Source: Planctomycetota bacterium
GTDB lineage: Bacteria; Planctomycetota; SZUA-567; JAKLDR01
Reading direction: 5' to 3'
Assembly (NCBI GenBank): GCA_022703445.1
Contig: JAKLDR010000011.1
Coordinates: forward strand, 1 to 64,000
DNA: 64,000 nucleotides
Shown piece by piece: positions 47,864 through 56,498 of this stretch (position 1 is the first letter of the stretch; each line of letters opens with the position of its first letter). The notes beneath the pieces are model-generated. The model did not search any database and was not told the DNA's origin. It saw only the letters and a program-made list of their open reading frames with translations. Position numbers and translations under genes: made by a program.

Positions 47864-48798
47864 TTCTCCCCGATCAGCACGCGCACCCGCGGCACCGACG
47901 CCTCCGGCGCCAGGCTGGCCCCCGGCGGCAGGATCAGCCGAACCGGCTGGTCGGGCATGTCGGCCTTCAGCGGCCTGGGCAGCGCGGACAGGTCCACCAC
48001 CGCGCCGATGTCCCGGGGGTTGAGCGCCAGGCCGGCCAGCAGCGTCGGGGCGCCGCGCAGCCGCACCGCGACCAGCGCCGGCTCCACCCGCACCCTGGAC
48101 TCGAAGCCGCTGGGGGCCAGCACCCGCACCTCCACCCCGGATATCTCGCGGATCTCCGGGACCGGGGCGATGTCCACGAAGACCAGCACCCGCTCGCGCT
48201 CGGTGCGCGTGTCCGGCGGGGCCAGCAGCTGGGCGTCGCTGGAGAAGGCCCGGGTCTTGCCGGTCAGGTCGATCGGGCGGATGGCCACCTGCTTGACGCC
48301 CTCGATGGCCTCGCGCCGGCCCTGGATCTCCACCTCGGCCGGCTCGGCGAAGGGCACGCCGGCCACCGCGAAGCCCGGCGCCGGCTGGCCGGCTGTCTCC
48401 ACCCGGACCGGCACCTTGCGGGAGCCCACGTACTCCAGCTCGAGCTCGAAGGGCGGCGGGTCCTCGAAGATCTCCACGCCCTGCGGCAGGGACAGGTCGC
48501 TGGGCCGCAGGACCACCTGCACCGGACCGGGGCGGGCCGGCAGCTTGCAGCGGGCCGTCAGGCGCACCGCGTCGAGCGCGTTCAGGCTCCGGCGGGTGCC
48601 GCGCAGCACCACGGTCACCTCGCGCGGGGCGCCGCGGGCCACGGTCAGGCCCTCGGGGACTTCGGGCTCGAAGCGCGGCGTGACCGTGCGGGTCTCGGTG
48701 AGCTCGTCGTTGACGTAGCTCCAGACCAGCACGGCCAGCAGCAGCGCGGCCAGCAGCAGCAGCCCGTCGCGCCTGAGGTAATCGCGGATCCCGGTCAC
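47860..48798 (-). CDS. cdaR: YbbR/CdaR-type regulator of diadenylate cyclase
   Basis: 312 residues. One N-terminal membrane helix ([17 protein letters not shown]) is followed by extracytoplasmic YbbR repeats, each with the pattern [20 protein letters not shown]; at least three can be traced. In Firmicutes CdaR sits next to CdaA and modulates c-di-AMP synthesis. Here it is directly downstream of cdaA (2-nt gap), with start GTG. Length is in range for a three-repeat member. Confidence 0.9.
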   Translation of the reverse strand: MTGIRDYLRRDGLLLLAALLLAVLVWSYVNDELTETRTVTPRFEPEVPEGLTVARGAPREVTVVLRGTRRSLNALDAVRLTARCKLPARPGPVQVVLRPSDLSLPQGVEIFEDPPPFELELEYVGSRKVPVRVETAGQPAPGFAVAGVPFAEPAEVEIQGRREAIEGVKQVAIRPIDLTGKTRAFSSDAQLLAPPDTRTERERVLVFVDIAPVPEIREISGVEVRVLAPSGFESRVRVEPALVAVRLRGAPTLLAGLALNPRDIGAVVDLSALPRPLKADMPDQPVRLILPPGASLAPEASVPRVRVLIGEK

Positions 48799-48800
48799 GG

Positions 48801-49616
48801 CTACTCCTGGTGGGGCACGGCGGACTCCACGGCCTCGTAACAGAGGTTGTGGAGCGCGCTCTTGAGGTCTTCCAGCGACAGGTCGTGCATCAGCTCTCCG
48901 CGCACGGCCACGGAGATGCGGCCGGTCTCCTCCGACACCACCACCACCACGGCGTCGGTCTCCTCGGAGAGGCCCACCGCGGCGCGGTGCCGGGTGCCCA
49001 GCTCCCGCGGCAGTTTGGCGTTCTCGGACAGGGGGAAGAGGCAGCCGGCCGCGGAGATGCGGTTGGAGCGGATGACCACCCCGCCGTCGTGCAGCAGGGT
49101 GTTCGGGAAGAAGACGGTGCTGAGCAGCTCGCTGCTGATCTCCGCCTCCATGCGCGTGCCGCCCTCCACGATCTGGGCCAGGCTGTCCTCGCGCTGGATG
49201 GCCAGCAGCGCCCCCATCCGCCGCTTGCTCATGGAACCCACCGCCGAGATGATCTCGTCCAGGGCCAGCGAGCGGGCCCGGCCCATGAAGCCCAGGAAGC
49301 GGGTCTGGCCCAGCCGCACCAGCATGCGGCGCAGCTCCGGCTGGAAGATGACCACCAGGGCCACGGCGCTGACCGCCAGCAGGCGTTCCAGCAGCCAGCT
49401 GATGCGCAGCAGCCCCAGGTAGCGCACTCCCGAGAAGACCACGGCCACCCCGGCCAGTATGGCCAGCCCGCGCATCATGCCCGCCCCGCGCGCGGCGCGG
49501 AGCATCAGCAGCACCGCGTAGATGATCGCGGCGATGACCAGGATCTCCACGCCCTCGAACCAGTAGCGGCCCAGGAAGGCCAGGGCGTCGGAGGCGAAGT
49601 CGGAGAGCCAGGACAC
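48801..49616 (-). CDS. cdaA: Diadenylate cyclase CdaA (c-di-AMP synthase)
   Basis: 271 residues. Three membrane helices in the first ~90 residues ([58 protein letters not shown]) and a DAC domain after it. The catalytic motifs are [16 protein letters not shown] (the usual DGA appears as DGG) and [20 protein letters not shown] (RHR). It makes c-di-AMP from two ATP. GTG start at 49616, one base after the folP stop region. Partner genes: cdaR downstream, pgpH-type hydrolase at 56499. Confidence 0.94.
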   Translation of the reverse strand: MSWLSDFASDALAFLGRYWFEGVEILVIAAIIYAVLLMLRAARGAGMMRGLAILAGVAVVFSGVRYLGLLRISWLLERLLAVSAVALVVIFQPELRRMLVRLGQTRFLGFMGRARSLALDEIISAVGSMSKRRMGALLAIQREDSLAQIVEGGTRMEAEISSELLSTVFFPNTLLHDGGVVIRSNRISAAGCLFPLSENAKLPRELGTRHRAAVGLSEETDAVVVVVSEETGRISVAVRGELMHDLSLEDLKSALHNLCYEAVESAVPHQE

Positions 49617-49618
49617 GG

Positions 49619-50512
49619 TCAGCGCCCTACCACGGCTTCGGCCATGCGCGCGGCCCGGAGGTTGGCGCAGGCGTCGTGGACCCGCACGATGTCCGCTCCG
49701 GCCGCCGCGGCCAGGGCGGTGACCGCCAGGGTGCCCTCCAGGCGCGCGGCCGGCTCGCTCTGGCCCAGGACGCTGCCGATGAAGGCCTTGCGGCTGGCCC
49801 CCACGGCCACCGGGCAGCCCAGTTCCCGGATGGCCGGGAGATTGCGGAGCAGCTCGAGGTTGTGCTCGAGGGTCTTGCCGAAGCCGATGCCCGGATCGAC
49901 GGCCAGGCGCTCGCGGCGGACCCCGGCGCGTTCGGCGCGCTCGACGGCCTCGCGGAGGTGGCCGGCGACCTCGCCGACCACGTCGGCGTAGCGCGGATCC
50001 CTCTGCATGTCCCGGGGCGTGCCCCGGATGTGCATGGCCACGGCCGGCGCGCCGGTCTCGGCCAGGAGCGCGAGCATCCCGGCGTCGAAGCGGAACGCGC
50101 TGATGTCGTTGACGATGTCCGCTCCGGCGGCGAGCGCCCGGCGGGCGACGTCGGCGCGGTAGGTGTCGACCGAGACGGCCACGGGGCTGGCCGCGCGGAT
50201 GCCCTCGATCACCGGCAGCACCCGGTCGAGCTCCTCGTCGAGCGGGACCTCGGCGCTGCCCGGGCGGGTGGACTGGCCGCCCACGTCCACGATCCCGGCA
50301 CCCTCCTCCGCCAGGCGCAGGCCATGCTCGACGGCCGCGCGGCGGTCGAAGTGCCGGCCGCCGTCAGAGAAGGAGTCGGGGGTGACGTTGACGATGCCCA
50401 TGATCACGGTCCGGCCGCCGAGCTCCAGGCCGCGGCCGCCCCGGAGCTCCCAGCGCCAGCGCCGCGCCGCCGGTCCGGCGCTCTGCAGGGCGAAAGGCCA
50501 GGGGTTGCTCAT
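49619..50512 (-). CDS. folP: Dihydropteroate synthase
   Basis: 297 residues. TIM-barrel enzyme joining p-aminobenzoate to dihydropterin pyrophosphate in folate synthesis, the target of sulfonamides. IMGIVNVTPDSFSDGGRHF and VDVGGQSTRPGSAEV are the pterin- and diphosphate-binding loops; LAVDPGIGFGKTLEHNLELL and GASRKAFIG are also present. It is preceded by ftsH and followed by cdaA, the same order as in several other bacteria (ftsH-folP). Confidence 0.96.
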   Translation of the reverse strand: MSNPWPFALQSAGPAARRWRWELRGGRGLELGGRTVIMGIVNVTPDSFSDGGRHFDRRAAVEHGLRLAEEGAGIVDVGGQSTRPGSAEVPLDEELDRVLPVIEGIRAASPVAVSVDTYRADVARRALAAGADIVNDISAFRFDAGMLALLAETGAPAVAMHIRGTPRDMQRDPRYADVVGEVAGHLREAVERAERAGVRRERLAVDPGIGFGKTLEHNLELLRNLPAIRELGCPVAVGASRKAFIGSVLGQSEPAARLEGTLAVTALAAAAGADIVRVHDACANLRAARMAEAVVGR

Positions 50513-50523
50513 CCGGTCGGCCC

Positions 50524-52521
50524 TCAGGCGGTCTCCGGGTTCAGCGGGTCGCGCCCGGCCGCGTCGGTCGGCGGGACGGGGGCGGCGGCCGGCGCCGAGA
50601 CGGCGTTCATAAGGGCCTCCACCTGCTCGCGGTTGAGGACCTCCTCGACCAGCAGGGCGGCCTTGATGCGTTCGAGCTTCTCGCGGTTGGCCTCGATCAG
50701 CCGGCGGGCCTCCTGGTGGGCGCCGTGGGTCAGCCTGGTGACCTCCTCGTCGATGCGCCGGGCGGTGGCCTCGCTGAACTCCCGGCCGCGGGACATCTCG
50801 TAGCCCAGGAAGACGTTCTCGTGGGCCATCTCGTAGCTGACCGGCCCGAGCTCGTCGGACATGCCCCACTCGCAGATCATGCGGCGGGCGATCTCGGTGG
50901 CCCGGCGGATGTCCGAGGCCGCGCCGTTGGAGATGTCCCGGCCGAAGACCTCCTCGGCGGCCCGGCCGCCGTAGAGCACGCGCATCTCGCCCAGCAGCTT
51001 CCTGCGGCCCATGCTGTACTCGTCGCGGGCCGGCAGCTGCATGGTCGCGCCCAGGTAGTGGCCGCGCGAGACGATGGTCACCTTGTGCAGGGGCTCGACC
51101 TCGGGGCTGAGCATGGCCACGATGGCGTGCCCGCCCTCGTGCAGGGCGGTCATCTCGCGGTCGTCCTCGGTGATCTTCCGGCTGCGCTTCTCGCGGCCCC
51201 ACAGGACCTTGTCGCGGGCCTCCTCGAGGTCCGCCATCTCCACGGCGTCCTTGTTCTTGAGCACCGCGCCGATGGCCGCCTCGTTCATCATGCTCTCGAT
51301 GTTGGCCCCGGTGAAGCTGGGGGTCATCCGGGCCAGCTTCTCCATGTCCACGTTCTCGGCCAGTTTGACCTTCCGGGCGTAGACCTTGAAGATGTCCTTG
51401 CGGCCGCCCACGTCCGGCGGGTCGATGGTGATGTGCCGGTCGAAGCGCCCGGGGCGCAGCAGCGCCGGGTCGAGCACGTCCGGCCGGTTGGTGGCGGCCA
51501 TGACGATGACCTTGTCGTCGGACTCGAAGCCGTCCATCTCCACGAGGATGGCGTTCAGGGTCTGCTCGCGTTCGTCGTGCCCGCCGCCCAGGCCCGTGCC
51601 GCGCCGGCGGCCGACCGCGTCGATCTCGTCCAGGAAGATCACGCAGGGCGAGTTGCCCTTGGCCTGCTGGAAGAGGCCGCGCACCCGGCTGGCGCCCACG
51701 CCCACGAACATATCCACGAAGTCGGAGCCGGAGATCGAGTAGAACGGCACGTCGGCCTCTCCGGCGATGGCCCGGGCCAAGAGCGTCTTGCCCGTCCCCG
51801 GGGGGCCGACCAGCAGCACGCCTTTGGGGATGCGCCCGCCCAGCCGCTGGAAGCGCCGCGGGTCCTTGAGGAAGTTGATGATCTCCGTGACCTCCTCCTT
51901 GGCCTCCTCGATGCCGGCGACGTCGGCGAAGGTGGTCTTGCTCTTCTTGTCCTTGGAGACCAGCGTGGCGCGGCTCTTGCCGAAGGACAGCACGCCGCCC
52001 GGTCCGCCGGAGGACTTGTAGCGGTAGATGAAGAAGTACCAGAAGACGAAGATCAGCCCGCCCAGGAGCAGGATGGTGGGCATGGCCTGCTTCCAGGCCG
52101 GGTACTCGGCCCACTCGACCTTCACGTCGTTCTCATCGGTCAGCTTGGTGAGACGGTCCTTCTCCTGCTCGGAGAAGTCGCTGTACGGTTTGTACTGTCC
52201 CTTGGGCGTCACGAAGCGGAGGTCCACAGTCTCCTGCCCTATCTCGGTCTTCAGCGTGCCGGAGTACCCATCGCTCCCGTCGCGATAGATCTTGAGCGTC
52301 TTGACCTTGTCGGCCTCGAGCTTCTTGAGTACCTCCGACCAGGTGAGCTGCTGCGGCCGGGTGCCGCCGAAGCTGCCCTGCTGGCCGAGCATGAGCAGCA
52401 CGACCACCGCGGTGAGCAGCAGCACGATGATCACCAGCTTGGGATTGCGCAGGTCGAACAGCCTGGGCGGACGCCCCGGTCCCTGGTTGTTGTCGTCGAG
52501 GTTGAAGCGCCCACTGGGCAT
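50524..52521 (-). CDS. ftsH: ATP-dependent zinc metalloprotease FtsH
   Basis: 665 residues. Membrane-bound AAA+ protease that degrades misfolded membrane proteins and some regulators. Two membrane helices (about 28-46 [18 protein letters not shown] and about 150-170 [17 protein letters not shown]) flank a periplasmic domain. AAA+: [29 protein letters not shown], and the second region of homology [20 protein letters not shown]. Protease: HEGGHAIVA (HExxH zinc site, with Gly for Ala). The C-terminus is Ala/Pro-rich. SD AAGGAG. Confidence 0.97.
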   Translation of the reverse strand: MPSGRFNLDDNNQGPGRPPRLFDLRNPKLVIIVLLLTAVVVLLMLGQQGSFGGTRPQQLTWSEVLKKLEADKVKTLKIYRDGSDGYSGTLKTEIGQETVDLRFVTPKGQYKPYSDFSEQEKDRLTKLTDENDVKVEWAEYPAWKQAMPTILLLGGLIFVFWYFFIYRYKSSGGPGGVLSFGKSRATLVSKDKKSKTTFADVAGIEEAKEEVTEIINFLKDPRRFQRLGGRIPKGVLLVGPPGTGKTLLARAIAGEADVPFYSISGSDFVDMFVGVGASRVRGLFQQAKGNSPCVIFLDEIDAVGRRRGTGLGGGHDEREQTLNAILVEMDGFESDDKVIVMAATNRPDVLDPALLRPGRFDRHITIDPPDVGGRKDIFKVYARKVKLAENVDMEKLARMTPSFTGANIESMMNEAAIGAVLKNKDAVEMADLEEARDKVLWGREKRSRKITEDDREMTALHEGGHAIVAMLSPEVEPLHKVTIVSRGHYLGATMQLPARDEYSMGRRKLLGEMRVLYGGRAAEEVFGRDISNGAASDIRRATEIARRMICEWGMSDELGPVSYEMAHENVFLGYEMSRGREFSEATARRIDEEVTRLTHGAHQEARRLIEANREKLERIKAALLVEEVLNREQVEALMNAVSAPAAAPVPPTDAAGRDPLNPETA

Positions 52522-52556
52522 CGCCGGTCGTCTCCTTGCCGTGCCTTAGGTGTCTG

Positions 52557-53090
52557 CTACCATCCCTGCTCGAGAATCCGCCTGGCGATGTTGCGGCCCA
52601 GGTCCTCGGCGGCCGCAGCGCGCCCCCGGGCTTCGCTCTCGCCGCGGGTCAGGTCCACCTGTCCGCCCCGGGCGTCGCCGTCGAGGCTCGATACCCGGAC
52701 TTTCTTGACCAGGTGACCACCGTCGGCCCTCCGCACGGTGATCACCGCCTCGATCTCCAACTCGAAACGCACCGGGTCGCCATAGCGGTCGGTGCGCACG
52801 GAGTTCCGTCTGAAGGTCTCTATCGTCCCGGTCAGCAGCAGGTCGGGCCGGTCTTCAGGTCGGATTATAGACAGCCGGCCGAAGCTTTGAAGGGCAGAAA
52901 TCACCGCGGAGGTGACCTCGCCCTCCAGACCGGGCTGGCTGGTGCTGTTGCGCAGGACGGTGACCCCGATGGTCCGGATCGAGGGGTCGAGCGAGCCGGC
53001 CGTGCCGTAGCGGCAGCCGGTGGCGCCCAGCGCGGCGGACAGCAGCACGGCGGCGCCCGCGGCGGAGGCGATTCGGCTCATGCGGATCAT
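52557..53090 (-). CDS. lptE: LptE-like LPS-assembly lipoprotein
   Basis: 177 residues. A signal peptide with lipobox (AAVLLSAALGATGC, Cys ~26) is followed by a mixed alpha/beta domain: TIGVTVLRNSTSQPGLEGEV, LLLTGTIETFRRNSVRTDRY, and a C-terminal helix LGRNIARRILEQGW. These are features of the LptE/RlpB family, the plug partner of LptD at the outer membrane. Sequence conservation in this family is low, so the assignment rests on pattern. It couples by ATGA to the TPR gene upstream. Confidence 0.78.
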   Translation of the reverse strand: MIRMSRIASAAGAAVLLSAALGATGCRYGTAGSLDPSIRTIGVTVLRNSTSQPGLEGEVTSAVISALQSFGRLSIIRPEDRPDLLLTGTIETFRRNSVRTDRYGDPVRFELEIEAVITVRRADGGHLVKKVRVSSLDGDARGGQVDLTRGESEARGRAAAAEDLGRNIARRILEQGW

Positions 53091-54097
53091 CTTTCTGCCA
53101 GCTCCTCAAGAAGAACGGCCGCGGCCTCGGCCGACGGCGTGTCCCCGTAGCGCCCGAGCACCGAGCGCAGCACGGTCTCGGCGGCGCGGCGCTGGCGCAG
53201 CCGGAGGTAGAGCCGGGCCTCCTCGATCTTCAGCTCCGCCTGCCGCGCGGCGATGCTCCGGTAGGTCTCGGCGATGGCGTCGGAGGCCGGCCCCGGACTG
53301 GCGGCACCGCCCTGGCGCGCCCACTCCGCGCTCTCACGGGCGTCGGCCAGAACCTCGCCCTCCTGGGAGCGGTTGCGGACCCTGGCGGTGTTGGCCGCGG
53401 CCAGCTCGCCCCGGGCGTCCGGCACCAGCGGGCTGCGCGGGTAGTCCTTGAGGAACTGCTCCAGGGCGGCGATGCCCTTGGCGGTCTTGCCCTGGGCCAG
53501 CCAGGCCCGGGCGCGGCCGAAGGCCGCCCGTTCGGCCAGCGGGCCGGTCCGGTCCTGGGCCAGGATGACGCCGAAGACCGTCATGGCCCTCCGGGCCTGC
53601 TCCGCGGCGTCGCCCGGCCGCTGGCGGCCGGAGAGGGCCTCGCCCAGGCGCGACTCGCCCAGGGCGATCAGCAGCTGGTCCTGCTCGCCGGCGTGCTCCG
53701 CAGCGCGCCAGCGCCCGCGCAGCTCGTTGGCCAGCCGCTCGGTCCGGTCGTGGTCGCCGGCGGCCAGAGCCGAGCGCGCGGCGGCGAGCATCGCCCCCGG
53801 AGCCTCCGGGGCGGCCGGCCAGCGCCGCACCAGTCCCTCGTAGGCGCGCGAGGCCGCCGCGTAGCTGCCCTCGGCGGCCAGCAGGTCCGCCCAGGCCAGC
53901 GCCGAGGCGGGGCTGGCGCCCTGCTCGGCGTCAGGACGTCCGTCGGCCCCCAGCCACGCGGGGGCCGCGGCGGCCGGCGCCGGCTCCTTGACCGAAGCGC
54001 CAGCGGCCGGCTTCGGCGCTCCGCCCGCCGGCTCGCCGGCCAGCCCGGAAAGGCCGGCCGCCGCCAGGACGGACATGGTCACAGACAAGAGCCTCAT
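53087..54097 (-). CDS. Exported TPR protein (BamD/YbgF-like)
   Basis: 336 residues: an N-terminal signal-like segment (MRLLSVTMSVLAAAGLSGLA), a Pro/Ala linker, then four or five TPR-like helical pairs, including LLAAEGSYAAASRAYEGLVR, TAKGIAALEQFLKDYPRSPL and RQRRAAETVLRSVLGRYGDT. The arrangement is like periplasmic assembly factors of the BamD/CpoB kind, but no lipobox Cys is present. The start overlaps the recO stop; the stop overlaps lptE. An envelope-assembly role is likely by context. Confidence 0.8.
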   Translation of the reverse strand: MRLLSVTMSVLAAAGLSGLAGEPAGGAPKPAAGASVKEPAPAAAAPAWLGADGRPDAEQGASPASALAWADLLAAEGSYAAASRAYEGLVRRWPAAPEAPGAMLAAARSALAAGDHDRTERLANELRGRWRAAEHAGEQDQLLIALGESRLGEALSGRQRPGDAAEQARRAMTVFGVILAQDRTGPLAERAAFGRARAWLAQGKTAKGIAALEQFLKDYPRSPLVPDARGELAAANTARVRNRSQEGEVLADARESAEWARQGGAASPGPASDAIAETYRSIAARQAELKIEEARLYLRLRQRRAAETVLRSVLGRYGDTPSAEAAAVLLEELAER

Positions 54098-54963
54098 CGG
54101 CACCCCACCGCCTCCAGCCTGCCGACCATCGCCCCCAGCGCGGTCAGCGAGCGCATTCCCTTCTCCAGCCGCCACGAGGCGTAACCCTCCACCGCCCCCA
54201 GCAGCTCCCGTTCGGCGCCGCGGCTGGGTCTGAGCCTGGCCCCGGCCTCGGGCGTCATCCTCAGCAGCGCGCCGAGCAGCGCCGCGGCCTCGCCCGAAAG
54301 GCGGAAGAGCCCCGAGCCGCCACCCGCCCCGCCCCGCCCCCTCCGCCGGGCCTCGGCGGCCCGGCTCCCGACCAGCTCGGCGCAGCCGGCGCAGAGCATC
54401 CCGCCCTGGGCGGCCGAGAGCACCGCCGCCGCTCCGCGCCCGCCGCCAACCGGGCGGCCCCCGCCGCAGCCGGCGCAGGTCTCGAAGGCCGGACGGAACC
54501 CGGCGGACGAGAGCATGGCCAGCGCCGAGGCCAGCGCCGCCGGAATCAGCCGTTCCGCGGAAACGGCCAGCGCCGTGCCCGCGGCCAGCAGCCGGAAGAG
54601 TTCGGCGGAGTCCTCTCCCTCGGCGGAACACTCCCGGGCGTATTCGACCAGGACCGCCGAAGCCGCGAAGCGCACTGGATCGGTGCCCAGCTCCGCCGCC
54701 GGGTTGCACAGCTCCGACCACTCGGCCAGGATCGCCAGTCCGCCTCCGCGGCGCTCGTAGCAGAGTATCTCGTTCTGGCTCAAAAGGTCAAGACCACCGC
54801 CCAGGCCGGCCGTGCCCTTGGGGCGCCGCGCGCCCTTGGCCAGCACTCCGAGCCGCCCGCGGTCGGGCGTGAGGAAGCTCAGCACCCGGCTGGTGTTGCC
54901 GAAGTCCCAGCGGGCCAGGACGATGCCGAAGGTCTTCAGCGGTCCGGACACATCCGCTCCCAC
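54094..54963 (-). CDS. recO: DNA repair protein RecO
   Basis: 289 residues. OB-fold start LKTFGIVLARWDFGNTSRVL and LTPDRGRLGVLAKGARRPKG, a helical middle, and a C4 zinc motif (ETCAGCGGG ... GGMLCAGCAEL) as in many RecO proteins. It anneals ssDNA and, with RecR (3089-3703), loads RecA. GTG 54963 overlaps ybeY by 28 nt; a second GTG at 54948 would shorten the overlap and fits the homologous start equally well. Confidence 0.92.
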   Translation of the reverse strand: MGADVSGPLKTFGIVLARWDFGNTSRVLSFLTPDRGRLGVLAKGARRPKGTAGLGGGLDLLSQNEILCYERRGGGLAILAEWSELCNPAAELGTDPVRFAASAVLVEYARECSAEGEDSAELFRLLAAGTALAVSAERLIPAALASALAMLSSAGFRPAFETCAGCGGGRPVGGGRGAAAVLSAAQGGMLCAGCAELVGSRAAEARRRGRGGAGGGSGLFRLSGEAAALLGALLRMTPEAGARLRPSRGAERELLGAVEGYASWRLEKGMRSLTALGAMVGRLEAVGCR

Positions 54964-55421
54964 TGCCCGCCCAGGCCCAGCCGCGCCAGGACCCGCCGCT
55001 CCGCCGCGCGCATCCGGCGGCGGTCGGCCGGGCGATGGTCATCGTGCCCGGCCAGGTGCAGCCAGCCGTGGACGGCGTAGAGCAGGAGCTCGGCCTCGAC
55101 GGCCAGCCCCCGCCGCCGGGCCTCGCGCTCGGCCACCGGCCGGCAGACGGCCACCTCGCCGACGAGCCACCGGCCGGTGTCCTCGTCGCGCTCGCCCACG
55201 GGGAAGGACAGCACGTCGGTCATGCCCGGAGTGGCGTGGAAGCGCCGGTTGAGCCGGGCCATTTCCCGCCCGTCAACGCAGAGCAGCGAGGTCAGGAGCG
55301 GCCGGCGGCCGGCCGCAGCACCCAGGGCCAGCCCGGCGGCGCGCTCGAGCAGCGCCCGCGCCGGCAGCCGCCCCCGCGAACGGTTGGTGATCATCAAGAG
55401 GACGCGCCGGGGTCTGGCCAT
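54936..55421 (-). CDS. ybeY: Endoribonuclease YbeY
   Basis: 161 residues. Zinc-dependent RNase of rRNA maturation and ribosome quality control. The metal site is HGWLHLAGHDDHRPADRRRM (H-x3-H-x5-H pattern), and MTDVLSFPVGE is the second hallmark. The ATG at 55421 is seven nucleotides after a -10 TAGTAT and has no SD, so translation from a leaderless mRNA is predicted. In many bacteria ybeY lies next to phoH and pgpH-type genes; here a low-GC membrane gene intervenes. Confidence 0.94.
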   Translation of the reverse strand: MARPRRVLLMITNRSRGRLPARALLERAAGLALGAAAGRRPLLTSLLCVDGREMARLNRRFHATPGMTDVLSFPVGERDEDTGRWLVGEVAVCRPVAEREARRRGLAVEAELLLYAVHGWLHLAGHDDHRPADRRRMRAAERRVLARLGLGGQWERMCPDR

Positions 55422-55428
55422 GGAAGGG

Positions 55429-55456
55429 ATACTAACTGTCGGAGGGCCGGCGTCAA
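55429..55456 (-). promoter_or_regulatory. Promoter of ybeY, placing the start codon at +1
   Basis: Minus strand -35 TTGACG (55456-55451), 16-bp spacer, -10 TAGTAT (55434-55429), then seven nucleotides (CCCTTCC) to the ATG. No SD. Confidence 0.65.
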
Positions 55457-55668
55457 GACGTCAGGTGCAGGGCGGCAGGGCGGAGGACGAGCGACCAGGC
55501 CGGGCAGGGACCTCCCAGGTCCCCCCGGCAGCCCTTCCACAGACCACCTTCCGCAGCGTGGTCCAGACTATCGATCCAGATATCCCGAGTAAAGTCATCG
55601 GCACAGATCCGCCACCCGTCGCCCAAACTGGGCCTCACGGCCTTTGATTATCACTGGACGAATTCGCC
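55457..55668. other. Non-coding or unresolved gap
   Basis: Downstream of the low-GC membrane gene and upstream of the ybeY promoter. Short open frames exist on the minus strand but none has a convincing start, RBS or protein-like composition. I see no RNA gene or repeat here. Confidence 0.4.
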
Positions 55669-56400
55669 TCAAGGCATCCTCATTCTTGAAAGCGCGATGC
55701 GCCCAGACTGTCGTTGCCAACGCAATAGCCGGCATAGGATGACTATGTCTTTCCAGAGCCAGGCTAGCATTGCAGTCCATAATGGCAACACCACAGCAAC
55801 TAAGGCCATCAGGCCAAGGCTATCCATGGACAAGAATATCTTCGAAAATACAACACTCAAAACGCCTATTGTCACAGGGCCTAGACGTGCTAGTAGCAGT
55901 CCTACACGAGACCTGGTGGCCGTTCTTGAGCGCGCGGGGAGGCTCCCGAAATCGTAGTGGCCAGTGGTTTGGTCGAATCGCGTACTCCACTCAATGTCTT
56001 CATCGCCGAAATGCCGTCTCACGATAGTTGCCAACGCAGCCGCCACCAGCAAGAGCAACATGCCCACCGACATTCCTATGTCACCGGCGGCTTTCCAGCT
56101 CATCCACAAGGTCAGCCAGCCCGGCAACACAATGCCAATCAGCGCAAGAAGTGCTGTCTGGCTAATCAGGCCTCTAAGTGCCCGCCCACCACCCGCTGTG
56201 CCCCATAGTTGTACCACCCACAGAAAGCCTACCACGCCAAGCATGCTGCGCGTCACGGACGGACGATGCATCTCATCACTGAGATCACGCATTACGACAC
56301 ATGCAAACAGAGTAAACACAGCCATGATAACTGCGCCTGTTCTCAGATGGGATCGAAGCATCCTTGATTCTTCGTTCGTGTCCTTCCTCACACTCATCAT
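55669..56400 (-). CDS. Low-GC multi-pass membrane protein of unknown function
   Basis: 243 residues with about six hydrophobic segments: TGAVIMAVFTLFACVVM, MLGVVGFLWVVQLWG, ISQTALLALIGIVLPGWLTL, IGMSVGMLLLLVAAALATIV, RLGPVTIGVLSVVFSKIFLS and LGLMALVAVVLPLWTAMLAW. A soluble, acidic loop follows the fourth (FGDEDIEWSTRFDQTTGHYD). The DNA is clearly less GC-rich than both flanks and uses A/T-ending codons more often, suggesting horizontal gain into the pgpH-ybeY interval. Alternative start: ATG one codon later. No family recognised. Confidence 0.72.
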   Translation of the reverse strand: MMSVRKDTNEESRMLRSHLRTGAVIMAVFTLFACVVMRDLSDEMHRPSVTRSMLGVVGFLWVVQLWGTAGGGRALRGLISQTALLALIGIVLPGWLTLWMSWKAAGDIGMSVGMLLLLVAAALATIVRRHFGDEDIEWSTRFDQTTGHYDFGSLPARSRTATRSRVGLLLARLGPVTIGVLSVVFSKIFLSMDSLGLMALVAVVLPLWTAMLAWLWKDIVILCRLLRWQRQSGRIALSRMRMP

Positions 56401-56498
56401 CGGGCACCTTGCAGCGTTATCGCGTCCGGTCGAGAATAGCAGCTACCCTTGGCCAGCCCCATGGTTCACCGGTTCCTCCGGCTTCTGTCTAGGGCTGC

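Noticed and set aside
55453..55638. Small minus-strand ORF between ybeY and the membrane gene
   Set aside because: No RBS, no recognisable protein pattern; likely chance.
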